Below, piece after piece: positions 56,801 through 64,000 of a DNA stretch of 64,000 nt (position 1 is the stretch's first letter; every line of letters starts with the position of its first letter). This DNA comes from Enterobacter asburiae (GTDB lineage: Bacteria > Pseudomonadota > Gammaproteobacteria > Enterobacterales > Enterobacteriaceae): assembly GCF_008080435.1 (NCBI RefSeq), contig NZ_VRKN01000007.1:124001-188000 (forward strand), read 5' to 3'. A program made the position numbers and the translations under genes. The notes below the pieces were generated by a model, which worked only from the letters and a program-made list of their open reading frames with translations, made no database searches and was not told the origin of the DNA.

Positions 56801-58180
56801 ATGAATACGATTAAAAAACTTCCATTAACCATGGCGGTTATCGCCGCGCTTTGCCCAATTTCCGTGCTCGCACAAGAATTCACGCAGGAGCAAATCGACG
56901 CCATTGTGGCCAAAGCGGTGGATAAAGCCCTGGCCGAACGTCAGGCCAAAATGGATGCGGCGGTCGCGAAAAAAGCAGACGTGGTGACCGAGCCGCAAAG
57001 CGCGGCACAATCCCCGGATATGGCGATCCCGTTCGGGATTAAATTTACCGGCTACGCCCGCTACGGCGCGCACTTCCAGGCGGCCGATCAGAAATACGTG
57101 GCGGTGGATGGCTCCTACAACGGCGCGTCCGCGATTGGTCGTCTGGGTAACGAAGGCAACGGCGGTGAATTCCAGCTCTCCAAAGCCTTTAAGGGTGAAA
57201 ACGGCGCCATCTGGGACATCAACGTGATGATCGACCACTGGGGTGACGAAGTTAACCTGAAAAAAGCCTACGCGGGTGTGACCAACATTATGGCTTCCAA
57301 CCCGAACGCCTATTTCTGGGCCGGTCGTGACTTCCACCAGCGTCCGCAGCAGGGCATCAACGATTACTTCTGGATGAACCACGACGGCCAGGGCGCCGGG
57401 GTGAAGAACTTCGACATCGGCGGCGTGCAGTTTGACGTCGCGACCGTGGCGGCAGTGGAATCCTGTAGCCCGGAAGTGATGGAAGACGAGGCCAACCCGT
57501 CGCGCATCACCTGTACCGGCGGTTCCGGCACGGGCGATAAGGGCAACTATGCGGCGACCTCAAAAATTCACGGCATGAAGCTCGGCCCAATCGACCTGGA
57601 GCTATACGCCAACTACGGCTTTGACTCCAAAGCCGTAGACAGCGACGAGCGTCTGAATGCGTGGCAGGGTGGCGTGGTGCTGAGCCACACCAACGACAGC
57701 GGCGTGAACAAGGTGATTGCCCGTTACTCCGATAACGCGGACAACAGCGTGTTCAATAAAACCGAGGATCTGACCACGGTCTACGCCAGCTTCGAAGGGC
57801 TGTATAAATTCACCCAGGCGACGCAGGTAGAGTACATCCTCGCCTTCCACGACTACGACAACAGCCGCGATAAGACCGACAACCGCAAGAACTACAACGC
57901 CATCGTGCGCCCAATGCACTGGTGGAATGACGTTCACTCCACCTGGCTGGAAGCGGGCTGGCAGCACGTGGATTATGACAACGGCGGCGACAACAAGGGC
58001 TGGAAGCTGACCCTGTCGCAGAACATGTCTATCGCTATGGGGCCGGAGTTCCGTCCAATGCTGCGCTTCTACGTGACCGGCGGCAAAGTGGATAACGCAC
58101 GCACCGCGCACGTAAACGGCACCAAAGACGAAACCCTCGACGACTTCAACGTTGGCGCAATGTGGGAGGCGTGGTTCTAG
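56801..58180 (+). CDS. Carbohydrate porin, LamB/ScrY/BglH-like
   Basis: 459 residues. Signal peptide ends ISVLAQE, then a short helical stretch (FTQEQIDAIVAKAVDKAL) like the periplasmic coiled coil of ScrY, then an 18-strand maltoporin-type barrel (GYARYGAHFQ; FWAGRDFHQRPQQGINDYFW; end FNVGAMWEAWF). It lets beta-glucosides through the outer membrane. The 136-bp gap before it is AT-rich and could hold its own promoter. It is last of the operon. Confidence 0.92.
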   Translation: MNTIKKLPLTMAVIAALCPISVLAQEFTQEQIDAIVAKAVDKALAERQAKMDAAVAKKADVVTEPQSAAQSPDMAIPFGIKFTGYARYGAHFQAADQKYVAVDGSYNGASAIGRLGNEGNGGEFQLSKAFKGENGAIWDINVMIDHWGDEVNLKKAYAGVTNIMASNPNAYFWAGRDFHQRPQQGINDYFWMNHDGQGAGVKNFDIGGVQFDVATVAAVESCSPEVMEDEANPSRITCTGGSGTGDKGNYAATSKIHGMKLGPIDLELYANYGFDSKAVDSDERLNAWQGGVVLSHTNDSGVNKVIARYSDNADNSVFNKTEDLTTVYASFEGLYKFTQATQVEYILAFHDYDNSRDKTDNRKNYNAIVRPMHWWNDVHSTWLEAGWQHVDYDNGGDNKGWKLTLSQNMSIAMGPEFRPMLRFYVTGGKVDNARTAHVNGTKDETLDDFNVGAMWEAWF

Positions 58181-58198
58181 TACAGCGACGTTTGTTTC

Positions 58199-58267
58199 GC
58201 CCGGCGGCGCTGCGCTTGCGCGGGCCTACAAGGTTTTGTAGGCCGGGTAAGCGCAGCGCCACCCGGC
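58199..58267. repeat. Paired inverted REP elements
   Basis: Two facing GC-rich units (GCCCGGCGGCGCTGCGCTTG near 58199 and TGTAGGCCGGGTAAGCGCAG near 58237) separated by a few bases, the layout of a BIME. It lies between the porin stop and yicL and may terminate the operon or protect its mRNA. Confidence 0.85.
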
Positions 58268-58314
58268 AAGATCCCATGTTATGCTAGAAAAAAATCAACA
58301 TAGCAGGGGAGAAC

Positions 58315-59220
58315 ATGGGTTCCACACGCAAAGGGATGCTGAACGTCCTGATCGCCGCCGTTTTATGGGGCAGCTCAGGGGTTTGCGCGCAGTACATCAT
58401 GGAGAAAAGCCACATTTCTTCGCCTTACCTGACCATGGTTCGCCTGCTGTTTACCGGCGTGATCCTGCTGACGCTTTCTTTCGTTCACGGCGACAAGATT
58501 TTCTCGGTCATCAAACATCGCAAAGACGCCCTCAGCCTGCTGATTTTCTCACTCGTCGGCGCGCTCACCGTGCAGCTCACCTTCCTGCTGACGATTGAAA
58601 AATCCAACGCGGCGACCGCTACCGTGCTGCAGTTTCTGTCGCCGACCATCATTGTGGCGTGGTTTGCCCTGGCGCGGAAAAAGCGTCCCGGTGTGTTTGT
58701 CTTGTCCGCGATTTTAACGTCGCTGATTGGCACGTTTCTGCTTGTTACCCACGGCGACCCAACCTCGCTCTCCATCTCGCCTGCCGCGCTGTTCTTCGGT
58801 ATCGCCTCGGCCTTTGCTGCAGCGTTTTACACCACCTATCCGTCAACGCTGATCGCCCGCTACGGCACGCTGCCGATTGTCGGCTGGAGTATGTTGATTG
58901 CGGGATTGATGCTGACGCCGTTCTACGCCGGGCGCGGGACCACCTTCGTGATCGACGGCAGCCTGCTGCTGGCGTTTTTCTACCTGGTGGTGATTGGCAC
59001 GGCGCTGACGTTCAGCCTGTACCTGAAAGGCGCGCAGATGATCGGCGGGCCGAAGGCGAGCATTCTGAGCTGCGCCGAGCCGCTGAGCAGCGCGCTGCTG
59101 TCGGTGATTTTGCTGGGCGTGGCGTTTACCCTGCCGGACTGGCTGGGGACGCTGCTGATCGTGTCGTCGGTGGTACTGATTTCGATGGATTCGCGTAGAA
59201 GGGTTAAGGCATCGGCGTAG
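58315..59220 (+). CDS. yicL: DMT-family transporter YicL
   Basis: 301 residues with ten hydrophobic segments and two EamA domains. Strong collinearity with E. coli YicL (start [20 protein letters not shown], and [20 protein letters not shown]). It probably exports small metabolites, but its substrate is unknown. AGGGGAG precedes the ATG. In E. coli it lies close to selC, so it marks the right-hand return to backbone. Confidence 0.93.
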   Translation: MGSTRKGMLNVLIAAVLWGSSGVCAQYIMEKSHISSPYLTMVRLLFTGVILLTLSFVHGDKIFSVIKHRKDALSLLIFSLVGALTVQLTFLLTIEKSNAATATVLQFLSPTIIVAWFALARKKRPGVFVLSAILTSLIGTFLLVTHGDPTSLSISPAALFFGIASAFAAAFYTTYPSTLIARYGTLPIVGWSMLIAGLMLTPFYAGRGTTFVIDGSLLLAFFYLVVIGTALTFSLYLKGAQMIGGPKASILSCAEPLSSALLSVILLGVAFTLPDWLGTLLIVSSVVLISMDSRRRVKASA

Positions 59221-59227
59221 CCTGATG

Positions 59228-59321
59228 CCCTCACCCCGGCCCTCTCCCCAAAGGGGCGAGGGTGAAAAGACAGCACCGAACAGTCCCCTCTCCCCTATGG
59301 GGAGAGGGTTAGGGTGAGGGG
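59228..59321. repeat. Two CCCTCTCCC-family palindromes
   Basis: Unit one at 59228-59264 (CCCTCACCCC then CCCTCTCCCC and GGGGCGAGGG) and unit two at 59285-59321 (CCCCTCTCCCCTATGGGGAG and TTAGGGTGAGGGG) face each other between the convergent ends of yicL and nepI. Same family as 3263 and 11705. Confidence 0.8.
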
Positions 59322-59330
59322 AAAATTGAC

Positions 59331-60521
59331 TTACTTCGCCTTAACCTTCCCTGCCACCAGCAGTGCCGTCAGCAGCATCAGCGTACCGGAAATCACCAGC
59401 GGTGACGTCAGCCCCAGATGATCGAGCGCCACGCCGCCAATGGCCGCGCCGCAGGTGTTCGCCAGCTGGATCACCGCCACCTGAATCGACCCGGCTTTTT
59501 CCGCCTGATCGGCAAGCGTTCGGGTGATCCACGTCGACCAGCCCACCGGCACCAGCGCAAAGGCAAAGCCCCAGATAATCGCAATCGCCGAAGCCACCCA
59601 TTTATCGCTTCCCCACAGCACCAGCACCGCCGCGCTCGCCGCCAGTACCAGCGGCGCGCCAGCCAGCGCGACCTTCAGGGAGCGTTTCAGGAACTGCGAC
59701 GACAGCGAGGTGCCGACAAAGCTGGCGATACCAAAGCTCAGCAGCACCAGCGTCAGGCCATCGACATCAAAGCCCGCCATGGTCATAAACACCGGGCGGA
59801 TATAGGTAAAGAAGGCAAACTGCCCGGCAAAGGACATAAAGATGGCAGTCATCCCCGCCAGTACGCCGGGGCGCTTCAGCAGCGCGAACATGTTCTGTTT
59901 GTGGTGCGCCGCTTCGCCCGGCAGCGACGGCAGCGCTTTCCACACCCAAATGATGCAGAGCAGGCCCATCACCGCCGCAGCGTTAAACACGTTACGCCAG
60001 CCGATAATCCCGCCGAGGAAACTGCCCAGCGGCGCGGCAATCACCAGCGCGATAGAGACCGCACCGAAGATAACGGACAGGGCTTTTGGCACCGTACGCG
60101 CGGGCACCAGGCGCATGGTGAGCGAGGCCGACATCGCCCAGAAGCCGCCGAGCCCTAATCCCAGACAAGCACGACCGAGCAGCAGCAGGGTGAAGCTTTC
60201 AGCGAAGGAGACCAGCAGGCAGGAGAGCGTCAGCAGCACGCTGAACAGAATGACCACTTTGCGACGGTCGATGGTACCAATCACCTGGGTGATAAACAGG
60301 CTGGCGAACATCGCCACAAACGCGGTGACGGTAACGGACTGACCCGCCACGCCCTCGGAAATGCCCAGATCCTGCGCCATCGGCGTCAGGAGGCTCACCG
60401 GCAGAAACTCAACGGTAATCAGGCAGGCGACGCAGAACGCCACGGCGAAAACGGCCGACCAGTTGGGGCGTGAAACCTCGTTGGTCTGCGGTCTGGTCGT
60501 GGGCTGGATATGTTCTGTCAT
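59331..60521 (-). CDS. nepI: Purine ribonucleoside efflux pump NepI
   Basis: 396 residues, same as E. coli NepI (YicM). Major facilitator family with twelve membrane segments. Characteristic parts: [20 protein letters not shown], motif A-like [11 protein letters not shown], and [20 protein letters not shown]. It exports inosine, guanosine and analogues by proton exchange. It follows yicN on the same strand with about 100 bp between, probably with its own promoter there. Confidence 0.94.
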   Translation of the reverse strand: MTEHIQPTTRPQTNEVSRPNWSAVFAVAFCVACLITVEFLPVSLLTPMAQDLGISEGVAGQSVTVTAFVAMFASLFITQVIGTIDRRKVVILFSVLLTLSCLLVSFAESFTLLLLGRACLGLGLGGFWAMSASLTMRLVPARTVPKALSVIFGAVSIALVIAAPLGSFLGGIIGWRNVFNAAAVMGLLCIIWVWKALPSLPGEAAHHKQNMFALLKRPGVLAGMTAIFMSFAGQFAFFTYIRPVFMTMAGFDVDGLTLVLLSFGIASFVGTSLSSQFLKRSLKVALAGAPLVLAASAAVLVLWGSDKWVASAIAIIWGFAFALVPVGWSTWITRTLADQAEKAGSIQVAVIQLANTCGAAIGGVALDHLGLTSPLVISGTLMLLTALLVAGKVKAK

Positions 60522-60623
60522 GGCCTCACCTGAAGATAAAAACGTGCGGAAAAGTCGCGCAGTTTATCATCAAAAGTGTGACGAATTTAACGATTTGACA
60601 ACTTTTGTCGTTTTTACAGGGGA

Positions 60624-61076
60624 TCAGTGCAGGTAGAACACGCCCTCTTCCGGCAGGAAGAGCTGGTTGTAGCGCAGCTGAAAGGCATTCAGCTCCTGCG
60701 GATCGGGCTCCATCTCGCGCATAAAGCCAAGCGCCAGACGAATTTGCGCATCGGTAATGGGTGCGGCAAGGCGGGCTTTACGCAGCATGCGGTGCCAGGC
60801 GTGCAGATTCTCCTCGCTGCCATCGACGATGCAGACCTGCCAGATGAGCAGCACCTGCGCCGCGTTTTGCAAATGTGCCTCGTCCGGCCGCTCAAGGTAG
60901 CGGATAAACTCATTCCCGGGCGTTTTTCCGAACTGGTCGATCATCGACTCAACCGGCATCGGGGTGATCCCCAGTCGTTCGCTTAATCGTTTGATGGCGC
61001 GGCGGGAATCTGAGGTCAGGACACGAAATCCGACCACGAATACCACGGCAAGCGTTGCCAGCATTATCCAGACCAT
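60624..61076 (-). CDS. yicN: DUF1198 protein YicN
   Basis: 150 residues, identical in length and layout to E. coli YicN. One N-terminal membrane segment (MVWIMLATLAVVFVVGFRVL) and a cytoplasmic helical domain (LSERLGITPMPVESMIDQFG; DGSEENLHAWHRML). Function unknown. It lies between nepI and uhpT as in E. coli, although adeD and adeQ, which I recall between yicN and uhpT in K-12, are absent. Confidence 0.9.
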   Translation of the reverse strand: MVWIMLATLAVVFVVGFRVLTSDSRRAIKRLSERLGITPMPVESMIDQFGKTPGNEFIRYLERPDEAHLQNAAQVLLIWQVCIVDGSEENLHAWHRMLRKARLAAPITDAQIRLALGFMREMEPDPQELNAFQLRYNQLFLPEEGVFYLH

Positions 61077-61140
61077 GTGTTCTCCTTACATCAGCCGCTC
61101 ATCATAGCGGGAAACACACGGCGTCGACAGCGACAGGCAT

Positions 61141-61167
61141 AAAAAAGCCCGGCATCACACACTGGGC
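61141..61167 (-). terminator. uhpT terminator
   Basis: Stem GCCCGG / CTGGGC (one G-U pair in RNA) with a 9-base loop; six A residues on the plus side give a TTTTTT tail on the minus strand. It lies 20 bases past the uhpT stop. Confidence 0.85.
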
Positions 61168-61186
61168 AAAGAAGTTACCTGCACAC

Positions 61187-62578
61187 TCAGGCTATTTTTA
61201 ATTTCTGCGCACGATTTTCACGGCGGATCTTACGTTCTTCCAGCACGGCAACCATCGCCATCAGGACGATACAGCCAATCGCTGCCGCATCCAGCGCCGC
61301 GAAGGTGCCGGCCCAGCCGGTGAGGCCGAAAACTGGCGTGCCGTCGGCAATCATACCTAAGCCGAGCTTGGCGAAGCTGTCGCCGATCAGGTAGGCGAAG
61401 GTGCCTTTAATCCCATCGGCTGCGCCGATCGCTTTTTTCGGTACGAAGCCCACTGCCGCCACGCCGATCAGCAGCTGTGGACCAAACACCAGGAAGCCGA
61501 GCGCAAACAGTGAAGCCAGGTAAACGTACTGGTTGCTGGCATGCTGGTAGACGCCGAGGGTGGCGATAATCAGCGCCAGCGCGACGCAGGCCACCAGCGC
61601 ACGACGACCGTTGGCGAGATCTGAGAGCCAGCCCCACAGCAGGGTGCCGACCAGCGCGCCCACTTCAAACAGGGTGAAGCCCTGAATCGCCACTTCTTTA
61701 GAAAGCTTCAGCTCCTGGAAGGCATACACGGTAGACCACTGGTCAATACCGATACGCACCACGTAGAGGAAAATGTTCGAGAAGCAGAGCAGCCAGATCA
61801 CTTTGTTTTTCAGCACGTACTCAACAAAGATCTGCCATTTGGACATCTCGTTTTCTTCGGTCTCTTTGTCCTCTTCGCTGATCTCTTCCCCGAACAGCTC
61901 TTCGGCTTTGCCGAGGCCGTAAGATTCCGGGGAGTCGCTGCCGTAGCGCAGGCCGATAAAGCCGACGATCAGAGCGATAATCGACGGGAAGATAAACATG
62001 CCGATCACGTGACCATCGAACAGGTAGTTCGCGCCAAACAGCGCCACACCTGCCGCACCCGCCCCGCCGAGGTTGTGGGAGATGTTCCACATGCCGAGGT
62101 ACGAACCACGCTTGCGGCGCGGGGTCCATTTGGTGATGGTGGAGTAGCTGCACGACCCGCCGGTACTCTGGAAGAAACCGCTCAGGGCGTAGAAGGCAAT
62201 CATCATAAACAGGCTGACAGAGCCTGTGCCCATGCTGGCGCTGAAGCCGAGCATACAGATGGCGGAGAGGATCAGCATAAACGGCAGGAACTGCTTGGTG
62301 TTTTTGCCGTCCGCGTAGTAGGAAACGACGGTTTTACCCACGCCGTAGGTGATGGAGAAGCCCAGGCCAATCATCCCCAGCTGCGTCATGCTCAGCCCGT
62401 AGGTTGAGATCATGTCGTTCTGCGCGATGTTAAAGTTTTTGCGGATCAGGTACATGGTCAGGTAGCCGATGAAAACCACCAGATAGGACTGCATGAACGG
62501 TTTGAACCACATTTTGCGCCGCACGTCGAGCGGCAGATCCAGGGTCGGCTTGCGCACCTGGTTTAAGAAGGCCAGCAT
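61187..62578 (-). CDS. uhpT: Hexose-phosphate antiporter UhpT
   Basis: 463 residues, matching E. coli UhpT. Organophosphate:phosphate antiporter of the inner membrane, with twelve segments and the family signature [23 protein letters not shown]. It imports glucose 6-phosphate in exchange for phosphate and also takes up fosfomycin. The gene is whole, so hexose-phosphate uptake and fosfomycin entry should be present. It is induced through UhpC-UhpB-UhpA; uhpC follows upstream. A hairpin lies just before its ribosome site. Confidence 0.96.
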   Translation of the reverse strand: MLAFLNQVRKPTLDLPLDVRRKMWFKPFMQSYLVVFIGYLTMYLIRKNFNIAQNDMISTYGLSMTQLGMIGLGFSITYGVGKTVVSYYADGKNTKQFLPFMLILSAICMLGFSASMGTGSVSLFMMIAFYALSGFFQSTGGSCSYSTITKWTPRRKRGSYLGMWNISHNLGGAGAAGVALFGANYLFDGHVIGMFIFPSIIALIVGFIGLRYGSDSPESYGLGKAEELFGEEISEEDKETEENEMSKWQIFVEYVLKNKVIWLLCFSNIFLYVVRIGIDQWSTVYAFQELKLSKEVAIQGFTLFEVGALVGTLLWGWLSDLANGRRALVACVALALIIATLGVYQHASNQYVYLASLFALGFLVFGPQLLIGVAAVGFVPKKAIGAADGIKGTFAYLIGDSFAKLGLGMIADGTPVFGLTGWAGTFAALDAAAIGCIVLMAMVAVLEERKIRRENRAQKLKIA

Positions 62579-62596
62579 GGTTGGTTTACTCCTGAG

Positions 62597-62624
62597 CTGA
62601 TTTTTGCAGCATTGTAAAAATCAG
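62597..62624 (-). promoter_or_regulatory. Perfect inverted repeat in the uhpT leader
   Basis: CTGATTTTT / AAAAATCAG, 9 bp each with a 10-base loop, ends two bases before the AGGAG ribosome site of uhpT. Its position suits control of translation or RNA stability. No T-run follows on the minus strand, so it is not a simple terminator. The rest of 62579-62710 must hold the UhpA-dependent promoter. Confidence 0.55.
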
Positions 62625-62710
62625 CCGGGAGAGATGCCTGAGACAGCGTCCAGGTAAAACCGGGAAAATTTCTTAGTTTTGCGCTATTCGGGTCGAAAAG
62701 GTGAGGCGCA

Positions 62711-64000
62711 TCACATCACGCTGGACTCACGCGGCACCTGCGCGTTCAAAAACGGCAGAAGCAGCAGCGCGGAAATCCCCGCCGCGATAGCGATCACCGC
62801 AAAGAAACCGCTCCAGTGCCAGATGTCGATCACCCGCGCCAGCGGCCAGCCGGAGAGCGATGCCCCGAGATAGGCAAACAGCCCGACAAAGCCCGTCGCC
62901 GCACCTGCTGCGTCTTTGTGGGAGCACTCGGCCGCCGCCATGCCGATCAGCATCTGCGGGCCAAACACAAAGAAGCCGATGGTGAAGAAGCACGCCGCCT
63001 GCATCACGTAGCTGGCGAACGGCATCAGCCACAGCGAGCCGACGGAGAGCAAAATCCCGGCGGCGAAAATCAGGTTCATCGGGCCGCGGTTGCCGTTGAA
63101 CAGCTTATCCGATCCCCAGCCCGCCACCAGCGCACCGATAAACCCGCCCAGCTCGAACATCGTCACCGCCGAGTTGGCCGTGACCAGATCCACGCCGAGC
63201 GTCTCGGACATGTACAGATTGCCCCAGTCGTTGATCGCCGCACGCACCACGTAGACCAGCACGTAGCAGAGCGACAGCAGCCAGATGTACGGGTTTTTCA
63301 GCACGTATTTGGTGAGGATCTCCTGGCGAGTCAGCCCCGCGCCCTCCTGCTGCTGGGCGATCTCCATCTCGTCGTGTCGCCAGTCGCCCACCGCCGGAAG
63401 GCCCACGGTTTGCGGCCTGTCGCGCAGGCGCCAGCAGAGGAACAGCCCGGCGACAATCGCCAGGCCACCGGCAATCATCATCCCTGCACGCCAGCCGTAG
63501 TGCAGCGCTGCGGCACCCACTACCATCGGGATCAGCGCCCCGCCGACGTTGTGCGCGGTGTTCCAGATTGCCCACCAGCCGCCGCGCTCGTTGCGCGAAT
63601 ACCAGGCGGTGAGCAGGCGGGCGCAGACCGGCGCGCCCCAGCCCTGGAAAAAGGCGTTCAGCGCCCACAGCAGGGCGAAGGCCCACAGCGAGGTGGAGAA
63701 GCCAAACAGGATGTTCACCACGCCGGTGGCGATCAGCCCAACGCCCATAAAATAGCGGGCGTTGGAGCGGTCGCTGACGATGCCGGAGAAGAACTTCGAC
63801 AGACCGTAGGTGATGTAAAACAGCGTCGCCAGCAGGCCGATATCGGTGCGCGTCATCACGCCGCTGGCGAGGATTTCCGGCGCGGCGGCGTTGAAGCTTT
63901 TACGGGTGAAGTAGAACAATGCGTAGCCGAGCCAGAGAGTGATCAGGATATGGCGACGCCAGTAGCGGTAGCGGGCGTCGATTTCCGCTTTATCACCTAT
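62711..64000 (-). CDS. uhpC: Glucose-6-phosphate sensor UhpC (start beyond window)
   Basis: Membrane receptor of the UhpT transporter family that senses external glucose 6-phosphate and activates the UhpB kinase. The frame is open to the window edge and reads DKAEIDARYRYWRRHILITL near the N-terminus, matching E. coli UhpC (about 440 residues); roughly ten N-terminal residues are missing. An apparent start at 63919 is an internal TTG. Conserved segments include FSGIVSDRSNARYFMG and ARLLTAWYSRNERGGWW. The uhpB and uhpA genes should follow outside the window. Confidence 0.95.
   Translation of the reverse strand: MGDKAEIDARYRYWRRHILITLWLGYALFYFTRKSFNAAAPEILASGVMTRTDIGLLATLFYITYGLSKFFSGIVSDRSNARYFMGVGLIATGVVNILFGFSTSLWAFALLWALNAFFQGWGAPVCARLLTAWYSRNERGGWWAIWNTAHNVGGALIPMVVGAAALHYGWRAGMMIAGGLAIVAGLFLCWRLRDRPQTVGLPAVGDWRHDEMEIAQQQEGAGLTRQEILTKYVLKNPYIWLLSLCYVLVYVVRAAINDWGNLYMSETLGVDLVTANSAVTMFELGGFIGALVAGWGSDKLFNGNRGPMNLIFAAGILLSVGSLWLMPFASYVMQAACFFTIGFFVFGPQMLIGMAAAECSHKDAAGAATGFVGLFAYLGASLSGWPLARVIDIWHWSGFFAVIAIAAGISALLLLPFLNAQVPRESSVM

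Noticed and set aside
60590..60615. Stem GACAA/TTGTC with T-run as a terminator
   Set aside because: It points along the plus strand, where no gene ends; the arms are only five bases and it lies in the nepI upstream region.

Overview
The window is chromosome from an enterobacterium close to Enterobacter, Lelliottia or Leclercia. The evidence is its backbone, which follows the E. coli order xanP-yicH-yicI-yicJ-selC at one end and yicL, nepI, yicN, uhpT, uhpC at the other. A complete EefRABC-type efflux operon points the same way. Core genes are GC-rich; several accessory pieces are visibly AT-rich. The genus is an inference from gene content.

Region by region. 1-7079: purine permease (xanP, first base cut off), AsmA-like yicH, and the alpha-xyloside genes yicI and yicJ on the other strand. 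7368-7462: selC (tRNA-Sec). In E. coli K-12 selC is separated from yicL by about one gene; here about 51 kb lies between them. 7467-11169: small accessory genes, namely a TIR-domain protein starting 5 bp after selC, a ribbon-helix-helix protein, SymE, RhuM, and a shortened Hcp-like protein overlapping a secreted partner. 11202-13832: acetyltransferase, methyltransferase, GlxA-like regulator. 13965-21965: MarT/FidL-like membrane regulators, a LuxR-type regulator and a five-gene chaperone-usher fimbrial operon. 21970-24909: blc, a MerR/MlrA-like regulator, hiuH and a RudS-like desulfidase. 25055-26143: COG4637-like ATPase.

26337-40919: a full contact-dependent inhibition locus read right to left, cdiB-cdiA-cdiI. 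CdiA is 4123 residues with a VENN junction at residue 3827, an AT-rich toxin/immunity cassette and a separate AT-rich patch in the middle, where the receptor-binding region is expected. The start of cdiB is unusual: its signal peptide is out of frame with the only good ATG, and a run of seven A sits exactly where one slip would join them.

41103-45098: FtrA-like regulator, metallo-hydrolase, nlpA, a vapBC pair with a frameshifted toxin tail, and an acetyltransferase. 45285-51599: eefR and eefABC with a palindromic operator before eefR. 51721-58180: yicS and a beta-glucoside operon (LacI regulator, PTS IIB, IIC, 6-phospho-beta-glucosidase, PTS IIA, porin) with two operator-like palindromes. 58315-64000: yicL, nepI, yicN, uhpT and uhpC (cut off at the window end).

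Several systems face other cells or phages (CDI, fimbriae, Hcp-like protein, TIR protein, toxin-antitoxin genes), so the selC-yicL interval looks like a variable defence and competition region. No integrase, transposase, CRISPR array or rRNA was seen. Several families of GC-rich palindromic repeats sit between genes.
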